64,000 nt of DNA, taken from contig NC_092671.1 in NCBI RefSeq assembly GCF_964355755.1, forward strand, positions 40,858,304 through 40,922,303, written 5' to 3'. The notes under the pieces were generated by a model that worked only from the letters and a program-made list of their open reading frames with translations, did no database searches and was not told the DNA's origin. Position numbers and translations under genes: made by a program. This DNA comes from Antedon mediterranea. Its lineage: Eukaryota; Echinodermata; Crinoidea; Comatulida; Antedonidae. Below, one piece after another: positions 1-11,866 of the stretch. Each line of letters starts with the position of its first letter. Within the stretch, counting starts at the first letter, position 1.

Positions 1-25
1 ATCTATCCAAGTACTATTATGTAAG

Positions 26-45
26 TTCAATTCAATTCAATTCAA
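26..45. repeat. (TTCAA)n pentamer run, possible inverted LINE tail
   Basis: Four tandem TTCAA units lie just inside the left edge. On the minus strand they read (TTGAA)n, the same tail that ends the CR1/L2-like LINE at 54702-54727. This could be the 3' end of a related element on the minus strand. The neighbouring sequence does not clearly match, so the link is an inference. The rest of 1-134 is intron sequence before the first visible DNAH1 exon. Confidence 0.4.
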
Positions 46-134
46 CTTAACATTTATTTCTTCCTCAAGAAAATGAGGTAAACATAATAAATCCATTGTA
101 GACATTTTTTAAACAAATTTTAAATCTTTTGTAG

Positions 135-3100
135 GTGAATGTGTGCGTTGATATCCATCAATCTGTTGCTACAAAATCTATCAAGTATCTTGCTGAGTTG
201 TCCAGACATAATTATGTTACACCAACCAGCTATCTTGAATTACTTGGCATCTTCTCAAAGCTGATTGGACTCAAGACCAATGAGCTAAGAACGGCAAGAA
301 ACAGAACAAAGACTGGTCTTGATAAGCTGTTGCGTACTGCTGATGAGGTTACCAAGATGTTAGAAGAACTTGAAACAATGCGACCAATGTTAGAGGAAGC
401 TGCTAGAGAGACAGAGGTTACAATGAAACAGATTGCAGAGGATAGTGTGATTGCTAATGAGACTAAGGCTGTGGTACAAAAGGAAGAACAGCAGGCAACA
501 GTTAAAGCTAAAGAAACACAAGCTATTGCAGACTCTGCACAGAAAGACTTAAATGAAGCACTTCCAGCCCTTGATGCTGCTCTTGCAAGCTTGAAATCAC
601 TTAACAGAAATGATGTTGTTGAGGTACTTAATTACAATATTTTTTATATTTTGTATAGCCTTACATTATTACACAATACCACTTAAAGCACAACTGATCA
701 TTGTTGGCTATCATTAAGTACATTATTAAAGCACAACTCATGTTTATCTCCAGGTACGAGCAATGCAGCGCCCTCCTGCAGGTGTGAGGATGGTGATTGA
801 AGCTGTGTGCATCATGAAAGGTGTTAAAGCAAAGAAGGTTGCTGGTGAGAAACCTGGAACCAAAGTGGATGATTACTGGGAACCTGGCAAGAACTTGCTG
901 CAAGATCCTGGAAAGTTTTTAGATGGCTTATTTACATATGATAAGGTCAGTCGTAGATGGCTAATATTTACATATTCATTCATTCATCTTTTATTTCGGA
1001 AAAAAAAAAAAATTCTCCATAGTTCAGTAACAAATTAGTGTACATTATTGCAAATATAACAAATATATATATATATATATGTAGATATATAAAAAAAACA
1101 AAAACCTACGCTACATAGTCACATGGTTAGAACAATAGCTTCATCCATCTACTATGTAGATTGGATGAAGGAAAAGCAAATTCATGAATACATTTTATGA
1201 CAATATTGCCTGACCTCCCTAACCTGCACAACATGCCAAATACCACCTTACGTTGTAGTTCGTAGAACGAGCAGATGTGGTTTTCTACAAACATGGTGCT
1301 GGCACTGCATGACCTAGGTTTATTAAGGATCAGGCGTAAGGCATTGTTGAAGCACACCTTTAGTGCTTCCATAGATTTTACATTAAAATTTGCCCACAAA
1401 GAAGCACAGTATAAGTTACTACAATATGTTTTAAACAAAAAACACTTTATGTTTTTAGAGCATTTTGAGAAAGTTCTACATAGTGTATTAGCTCTAATGC
1501 ACAATGACCTGTACTGTCGTTTGATATCCGTATCATCTTTCAAATCGGGTGTTAAAGTGTGACCCAAGTAATTAAAAACTCTAACAAAGTCAAGTTCCGA
1601 CTCAAATAAGTTTAAAGTGGGAAGCTTTGACAATCCTGACTGTAGGACAGAATAACATACATACAGATTTTTTCTTGTTATACAATATATCATGCGTTAA
1701 TGAGTATTTTTCACACATATGAATTAGATGTTGTAATGCGGAGGCAGATGGTGCAATAAGTACCATATCATCCGCGTAACTAAGGTTGTTTAGTTTTATA
1801 CCGTGTAATTCGCATCCATTGCGAGACATACTGAGATTGACAATTAAATCATCCATATAAATATTAAAAAGTAAAGGAGACATAACTCCACCTTGTCTAA
1901 CACCATTGGTAACTGAGAAGTCTCTAGACAATGACTTTCCCCAGCGAACATGAAACCTTTGATTGGTATACCAAGACACAAGAACTCTAACTACACATAA
2001 GGGGGTTCCCCTATAATGATTAATACGATCAAATGCTTTGGAGGCATCTAAAAAACAGGCATAAATCGGGCTACCATTTCTATTATAAAATTCGATTGTC
2101 TGTTTGAGAATAAAAATACATGTTTCAGTTGAATGACCATTTTTAAACGCATACTGTCGGTCATTTGATTTGAGTGTATCACCACACATATAAATCAAAA
2201 TAGACTCACAAACACTTTAGACATCACGCATTCAAGCGCAATAGGATAGATTTCACAATTGGTATGAGCACAACTTTAGATATCTCTTTTGTCACATGAC
2301 CATGAGATATCATGGCATTAAAGCATATACTGAGGACTACAGAAATTCGCTTACTCGCATACATAATGTGTTCGCCTGTCAAACCATCAAATCCAGGGGA
2401 TTTACCCATGGGGAGTTTATTAATAAAATCATTAACTTGCAAAGAATTAGTACATAAACAGTCATATGCATGTGTATATAACGAATCATTAACAAACTTT
2501 TCATTGGAGACATCAGAGATACAATTAAATAATGATTCATAATGATTAGCCCATTGTTCACAAATTTCATCTTCACCTTTAGCCTGATCAATTGAGTTGG
2601 AAAGTATGTTAGAGTTGGTTTTAGATTTCTTAATCTGTTTCCAAAAAGATTGATAATCATTTTGAGTAAACGATTGGGCCATAGAATCTGCTCTGAGTTG
2701 ATTTTCATTAGCTTTACAAGTTCTAAGAGCTAATTTGAATCTAGAGCGAGATGTTTTCATTGCTTCATATAATGGATCATTTCTAGGTTTACCATTCTCT
2801 TTCCAAAACAAGAAGGCTTCTCTAGCAATACTGTGTAAATCCGAGACATGGTCATTCCATCCAGGAACGATATGTGCATTAATATTATTCTTTCCCCTTT
2901 TTGAGTTACTCAAGGCAATATCAGATGCTTGTTGAAGGCACTTAACAACATCATTGTACAGCTTATCTATTTTATTGATATGCTCCTCATTCGAACATTT
3001 GTCATGAGAGCAAGTAAAACCTTCACTACTTACATTAAGTCTACTCAAAAGTTGGTCAGTAATCATACAATATTTATCGATATCATTTGTTGATACTTTG

Positions 3101-6100
3101 TCCCAGTTTACTTTTACATAACAGTCAGAATTAATACTACAGTGTGGATATAGGTCAGTGTTAAATGGCTTATTTACATATGAAAAGGTGATCAGTTTTG
3201 GTAGATGTCGTATCTACAATGTTAAATTTCCTGTGAAAAGAGATGATCAGCTAGTAGTAGAGTGCTCAGGCAAATGGAATACACAAGTTATAATTCTTAT
3301 GTGAAAAAAAGATAAATATTCTACTGGTGGTTGGTTGGTCATAATATGCACATTAAACTGTACTATTATTTTTATTGTATAGGATAACATAACAGATTCA
3401 ATAATTAACAAGATTCAGCCATACATTGACAGCGAAGAGTTCACACCAGCTGCCATTGCTAAGGTGTCCAAAGCATGTACATCAATCTGTCAGTGGACAA
3501 GAGCAATGCACAAATACCACTTTGTTGCTAAAGCAGTTGCACCTAAGAGAGTAAGTCTACTTGGTTACATTACTAGAGTAATGTAAGTATCCATTATAAT
3601 TCAGATTTATTCAGTAAAAACATTGTACATTGCTAAACCCTCAAACTTCACTTTCTTTCATTGTTAAGGAAGATATATTGGAACATCAGGTATTTTGATA
3701 TGTAATATTGTTTAATTGTACTAAATAATGTACTGAAGCAGTTAACTATCAAAGGTCAATAATGTCATCTCTTAATGCTTTATTAACATTTTCTTGGTCC
3801 ATGTATAACATTTTAAAATATTATTTGTGTATCAATTTAACTATTTTAAAATGGTATGTATTTTAACAAGTATAATTGCTAAATGTATGTATAGGTGTTG
3901 TGCTGCAAGTCATGTGATATGATTCATGTTTAATATATGCAGTACATTGTTATGTATTTTGATTGTTATTAGTATTATTATTAATTGATACTTATAAATT
4001 TTCTTTTTGATATGTTTTAAGGAGACACTGATTTTGTCACACTGTGATTTATGCAAAAGTAATTTCAAAGACGTTTAGTTCAGTGTGAAATGTGCTTTTA
4101 AACAAAATATTTTTTACTACAATATTAACATTTTTAATGTTTTTTATATTTAATTCATAAATGTATTATTGTACTGTTTTTCATTTTAGTAATATATCTG
4201 ATATATTATTTCAAAGCCAGTTTATCTACAGTCCAATATTGTTGATTTATTGTTACTACTCCATCTGACTAAGTTGTTTAACCTCACCAGGAACAATTGC
4301 GTATAGCTCAAGCAGATTTGGCAGAGACTCAGCGGGTGTTGGATGCAGCACGAGGCCGTCTACGTGAGGTTGAAGATGGTATAGCTACACTACAAGCCAA
4401 ATATAATGATTGTGTTGCTAAGAAGGAAGAGCTTGAAATGAAATGTGAACAATGTGAAGCTAGATTAGGAAGAGCTGATAAGGTAATACACAGTATAACG
4501 TGAGACTAAATGTATTGCAATGAATTACATACTGTACATCATTATTGCAGTATGAAATGTGAACAATGTAAAGCTAGATTAGGAAGAGCTGATAAGGTAA
4601 TACACAGTATAACATGAGACTAAATGTATTGCAATGAATTACATACTGTACATCATTATTGCAGTATAAAATGTGAACAATGTAAAGCTAGATTAGGAAG
4701 AGCTGATAAGGTAATACACAGTATAACGTGAGACTAAATGTATTGCAATGAATTACATACTGTACATCATTATTGCAGTATGAAATGTGAACAATGTGAA
4801 GCTAGATTAGGAAGAGCTGATAAGGTAATACACAGTATAACGTGAGACTAAATGTATTGCAATGAATTACATACTGTACATCATTATTGCAGTATAAAAT
4901 GTGAACAATGTAAAGCTAGATTAGGAAGAGCTGATAAGGTAATACACAGTATAACATGAGACTAAATGTATTGCAATGAATTACACACTGTACATCATTA
5001 TTGCAGTATGAAATGTGAACAATGTAAAGCTAGATTAGGAAGAGCTGATAAGGTAATACACAGTATAACGTGAGACTAAGTGTATTGCAATGAATTACAT
5101 ACTGTACATCATTATTGCAGTATAAAATTAACATTCCAATGAGTTGAAAACTTTACATCAGTTACACTATAGTGTACGTTCTCTATATGCCATGAACTTT
5201 TTTAATGTTTTTATTGATATTCTGTTTTATAATCAGCAATCAATTTTGCTTTTATACCTGTTTGTGAAAACACAATAATGATAAAACTTGAACACCTATA
5301 GACTGAATGTATTGAACCTTGCTATATTATCATTATTGTTGCAGATCATTTACATATTCTCCTTAATTGCTTGTACCTAAGTTAAAGACAGCTAAATTAT
5401 TTAACATTTCTTTGTGTTGTAGTTAATAGGTGGCTTAGCTGATGAAAAGGATCGATGGCAGGAATCTGTATCTAAACTGAATGAGATCATAGACAGTATT
5501 GTAGGTGATGTCCTCATATCTGCTGGTTATGTGGCGTACCTTGGTCCATTCACTGTAAGTTATTAAATAATAATATAATATGTTGTGTTATGTACCTGAC
5601 AACCAGCAGTTTACACAAATTGATTTTAAAGGATTTAGGCTTCTGTTTTAATTTTTCATACAACTGACCGATGATAGGAATATGCATCATCATACCCTGT
5701 ATGAGGTTTAATCTTTTAATTTATCAAATTGACTGAGATAGTATATATTTAGGTATATTTATTCATAAAAAGACATCAAAATACAACGGCAGCCAAAAGG
5801 CTGAAAAGTAGTATTTTACAAAATTTGATAAAAATATATACATTCTTTCTTCTATTTTGCAGGGAGAGTACAGACTTTCAATGGCTGAGGAATGGATAGC
5901 TGCATTAGATGCACATCATGTACCTCACACCAGTGACTGTAATTTCCAGAACACTTTTGGTGACCCAGTCAAAATCCGTACTTGGCAGATTGCTGGCCTC
6001 CCTCGAGACAATCTATCAGTAGAAAATGGTGTAATTGTGCAGTTCTCACAACGATGGCCGTTGTTCATTGACCCTCAAGGACAGGCTAATAAATGGATAA

Positions 6101-9100
6101 AGACTTTAGTAAGTTCATTTCTCAGTTTTTCATAATGATTTAGGAAAACTTGTAATGGTAGTTGAGTTACTTACTTACTTTAGACTTACTTTAGTGGATT
6201 TGTTTACCAGATTCCCTCAATTTAAGTCTTTGGTTAAACTATAATACAAAGCATACACTTTGATTACAGGAAAAGGACAATGGAGTTGATGTGATAAAAT
6301 TAACAGACAGGGATTTCTTGAGGAGTCTTGAGAATGCTGTAAGGTTTGGTAAACCTTGTTTGTTGGAGAACATTGCAGAAGAACTAGATCCAGCTCTTGA
6401 ACCTATACTACTTCGACAAGTATGTTGGTTTTAATTCAATAAATATACCGTATATACATGGTATTTAACATCCATCCTTGATATACTCATCACATGTCAC
6501 ATTCCTATTCTACTTCGACAAGTATGTTGGCTTCACTCCAATAAATATATATACATAGTATTCAACATCCATCCTTGATACGCACATCACATGTTACCCT
6601 TCTATTCTCATAGACTCTTCAAAGGTTCTCATTAATCAATTAGCAGTAAATTTGATTTATTTGTACATTTTATTCTAGACATTCAAGCAGCAAGGAAGCA
6701 CAGTAATCAAGCTGGGAGATGCTGTTATACCATATCATGATGACTTTAAGTTTTATGTTACTACAAAGTTACCTAACCCACACTATACCCCAGAGGTATC
6801 CACCAAAGTCACACTGGTTAACTTTACTCTGTCACCAAGGTAAATGCCAAATAAGTACACTTTTACAAAATAAACATATAAAATATAAAAACATAAATTG
6901 TGCTGTATAAGAACAGAAATTGTTAATGTTGTTTTTTTCATAAAGGTCTTTTAGATAATAAGGAATAGTGCCCTCTATATTGAAAGTTGGAAACTTTAAT
7001 ATGTTGTTTTCACTTAGTGGTCTTGAGGACCAGCTTTTAGGTTTGGTGGTAGCTGAGGAACGACCAGATCTTGAAGAAGCTAAAAACCAGTTGATTGTAA
7101 GCAATGCGAAGATGAAGCAAGAATTGAAAGAGATTGAAGACAAGATTCTGGAACGACTAAGCAATTCAGAGGGCAATCCTGTAGATGACATTGATCTCAT
7201 TGCTACTTTGGAAGCATCAAAAGTCAAAGCTCATGAAATTCAGGTTAGCAGCTCAAATCCTTTTGAATATTTGTTGTCAGTATGATTAAGATGTTCATTT
7301 TTACTTGTTCTTTTTTACTTGTTCTGTTGCTTTTGTTCTTAATAGGCTAAAGTAGTGGTTGCTGAGCAAACAGAACGTGAAATAGATGAAACTCGTTCCC
7401 AGTACATTCCTGTATCAATCCGTACACAGCTGTTGTTTTTTTGTACAACAGATCTTGCAAACATTGATCCTATGTACCAGTACTCACTTGAATGGTTCAT
7501 CAACATCTTCTTGGCTGGCATTGCAAACTCTGAAAGAGCAGGTTTGTTTTTATCTGCTATATTAGTAGAAACACATTTTACAAAGCCAAAATAATGTAAA
7601 GCTAGTCTAAGTACAGTTGTTAGTTGTTTCTGTCACCTATAATGTATCCACCTATGTTTCCCCAGAAAACGTGGCACAACGTATTGTGAACATCAATGAA
7701 TACTTCACCTTCAGTTTGTACAGCAATGTCTGTCGCAGTTTGTTTGAGAAACACAAGTTGCTCTTTGCATTCTTGCTTTGTACACGAATTATGCAGAATG
7801 ATGGACAAATTAATATGGTGAGTTGTAATGATTTAATATGGTGAGTTGTAATGATTTAATATGGTGAGTTGTAATGATTTAATATGGTGAGTTGTAATGA
7901 TTTAATATGGTGAGTTGTAATGATTTAATATGGTGAGTTGTAATGATTTAATATGGTGAGTTGTAATGATTTAATATGGTGAGTTGTAATGATTTAATAT
8001 GGTGAGTTGTAATGATTTAATATGGTGAGTTGTAATGATTTAATATGGTGAGTTGTAATGATTTAATATGGTGAGTTGTAATGATTTAATATGGTGAGTT
8101 GTAATGATTTAATATGGTGAGTTGTAATGATTTAATATGGTGAGTTGTAATGATTTAATATGGTGAGTTGTAATGATTTAATATGGTGAGTTGTAATGAT
8201 TTTTAATTGTATTTTAAGATGATTACTTTGTTTTAGTGGTGCTGTTTATACAAACAATACTTCTAAGACTTCAGGCCACAGTTTCAAGATGTTAGGAAAG
8301 AGGGACAGGGGAGAGGTATAACAAATTTCCTAGAATACATTTTTTTCTCTAAATTCACATCAAGACGGTAGAAATACATAATTTTGGTTTATCTTTAGGA
8401 TGAATGGCGTTTCTTATTGTCTGGTGGAACTACAGTTCCAAAAGAGCTTCCAAACCCAGCTAAGGAATGGTTGTCAGAAAGAGCTTGGAAAGAGATCCTG
8501 TCAATGGCATCACTGGTAAAAGACATGACATTTATTTATTTATTCTGTCTCAATACTGAATGACACTTTCAGTGCTAAGGCATTGATTTCTAAAGTGGTT
8601 CAGTAGAAATAGAAAAAAAAGTAATATTTTTAGAAAATTGTCTTTCTTTGCAAGATAGGATATAAAATGCATTTAAAATACTAAAATACGATAAAAAATA
8701 CAAATATGCTAATTTTGTATTGGTTTTAAGAAAACATGTCATTAATACTCTTAGGCAATTACTAGATACATTCCCTTCATCATTGGTTGTCTCATTATTT
8801 ATTGTTTCTTGTATAGAAAACCTTTGAAGTGTTTGCTGAAGACTTTTCAAATCACCTTGATGGATACAAGAGGATCTTTGACAGTGCAGACCCCCACCAA
8901 GAGGACCAGCCTGGAGACTGGAACACCAAGCTTGATAGCTTCCAAAGGATTCTTGTATTAAGGTGTATACGTGCAGATAAAGTTACCAATGCCATGCAGG
9001 TTTGTTTTATTTCAAGACTTAATTTACAAGTTAACAAACCACCAGCCAATGATTTTACACATTTCAATTTGTTTAACAGGACTTTGTATCTACCCACTTG

Positions 9101-11820
9101 GGTCAACGCTTCATTGAGCCACAAACTGCTGATCTTTCAATAGCATTTAAAGAGTCTTCTCCAGCATCACCTCTGGTGTTTGTCTTGTCTGCTGGTACTG
9201 ATCCTGCAGCAGATCTCTACAAATTTGCTGAGGAAATGAGATTTTCTAAGAAACTGACTTCTATATCACTTGGACAAGGACAGGTAGAGTAATTTCATTA
9301 TCTAAGTCAATGTCTAATTGTGTGTCTAACCCTAAACAAACACATTATTTCAAACTATTCCATATAATCCTATTAATTATGTTTTCTTTTCTGTAGGGAC
9401 CTCGTGCTGAGGCATTGATGCGAAGTGCTATGGACCGTGGTAAGTGGGTATTCTTTCAGAATTGTCACTTGTCACCAAGCTGGATGCCATCATTGGAGAG
9501 ATTGATTGAAAATATTGACACTGATAAGGTAATAATAATAATAATGTGGATATTATAAGGCAGAAAATCACTCAACTCATTTATGAAACTCTTCATTCCA
9601 AAGATCATTTTTATTGATTAATTAAATCAAATTGAATGGATTGTGGAATAACAATTTCAATAATGGCAAATTTATTGTATTATTTTTTTTGTTGCAGGTT
9701 CACCGAGATTTCCGTTTGTGGTTGACAAGTCTGCCAAGTCCTAAATTTCCAGTTGCAATTTTACAGAACAGTTCAAAGATGACAATTGAACCTCCCAGAG
9801 GAATAAAAGCTAATCTTCTGTCAGCCTATGCAAATCTTAATGACGACTTCCTCAATTCTTGTGGAGAAAAGGTAATCTAGTTTGTAACTCCTTTGTTTAC
9901 CAAATCATATTTCATCAGTTAAATTTATATTTTTTTTATCCAGACAATAATAAAAATTACAATTTATTCAGGTAAATATATATTATGATGATTATACATC
10001 TAACAATCATGAAGTTACAGTAACTATGTGTGAATCAATTACTACTACTTAGGCATTACATGTTTGATTTCATAGTGAAGTAACCACTTCTAAATCATTA
10101 AGGAGTACTTTTTCATATACTTATACCAACATGAAGAATAACAAGGGCCCTGAAATAGAGCGACGTTCTAGTTGCATACCTACATTTTCATTTTCATGTT
10201 ATTTAGACTCCTGCATTCAAAACTCTTCTTCTGTCTCTGTGTCTCTTTCACGGTGTAAACATTGAAAGGCGTAAGTTTGGTGCCCTTGGCTTCAACATCC
10301 CATATGAATTTACAACAGGTGACATGCGTATCTGTATTAGCCAACTCAAGATGTTCTTATTGGAGTATGACACAATTCCATTTAAGGCAAGTTTATTTCT
10401 ATGCTTTTTATTATTACTAATTCCAGTCTACTTTGTAAAAAGTTGTCAACTACAAATTGAAATGTTATTTATTTTCTTGAATGTGATTTGTATTTAGGTG
10501 TTAAAATATACTGCTGGACACATAAATGTTATTTATTTTCTTTAATGTGATTTGTATTTAGGTGTTAAAATATACTGCTGGACACATAAATGTTATTTAT
10601 TTTCTTGAATGTGATTTGTATTTAGGTGTTAAAATGTACTGCTGGACACATAAATGTTATTTATTTTCTTTAATGTGATTTGTATGTAGGTGTTAAAATA
10701 TACTGCTGGACACATAAATGTTATTTATTTTCTTGAATGTGATTTGTATTTAGGTGTTAAAATATACTGCTGGACACATAAATGTTATTTATTTTCTTGA
10801 ATGTGATTTGTATTTAGGTGTTAAAATATACTGCTGGACACATAAATGTTATTTATTTTCTTTAATGTGATTTGTATTTAGGTGTTAAAATATACTGCTG
10901 GACACATAAATTATGGAGGCCGTGTGACTGATGATCAAGATAGACGTTGTATTATGAATATCTTGCAAGATTATTATAATAAAGATGTTTTAAATGAAGA
11001 TCACATCTACTCACCTTCTGGAAAATACAGACAAATACCTACCAACATGGATCACAATGTAAATATGTTCTTTCTATTTGCCATACAGCCTCTGTTTTAG
11101 TAAATCTAGAATTATACAGAATATAAATATAGATGAAATCCCATGAAATAAAACACTGTGTAGAGTATTTTTTGTTTATTTTGACTAGAAATTAGTGATG
11201 ACGTATTAGCCAAATATAATCACAGATTTAGTTGAGACACTCTCAATAACTCAAGGGGATTATCTATTTCCTTGTTAAATTGTCTAGCCATTATACAGTC
11301 TAAGTAAGTCAAAGCCACATGTCTATTGAACAACAACATATATATATTTAGTGTGACATAGCATTCTTTAAAAACAGAAATTTAAAAAAAATAGGAAAGT
11401 AAATTATGAATGAATTATTATTATTATTAGCTTTATTGGATGGTTTACAATTGAATTCAATCTGTAAACATAGCATATTGCTATAAGAATGTTTTTATCA
11501 ATTGTTCAACAAGCATAAAACTTCTACTGATACTATTATACCATATTTTAATGACCTTTATGACTGTAGGAAATGAGTACAAGTTTGTTAATTATTAAAC
11601 TCTTGCAAAGCATGTGTTGTTTTTACTGAGATTGTGAGAATAAGGACATCTGTTGAATTGCTGTATCTTATACTATAATTCAAATGGATAAGATAATGCT
11701 TTTATGAAGTAAGATATATATATATATTAGATTATAGTCTCCTGATGAGTGAGTTGCACGACTCACGAAACAAGCCTGAAGAGACCAAACTGTAGTTTTT
11801 ACTTCTTTTCCAGACTTAAC

Positions 11821-11866
<46 letters not shown>

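Noticed and set aside
7811-8201. CRISPR-like regular array
   Set aside because: There are no unique spacers; units are contiguous, and the context is a eukaryotic intron.
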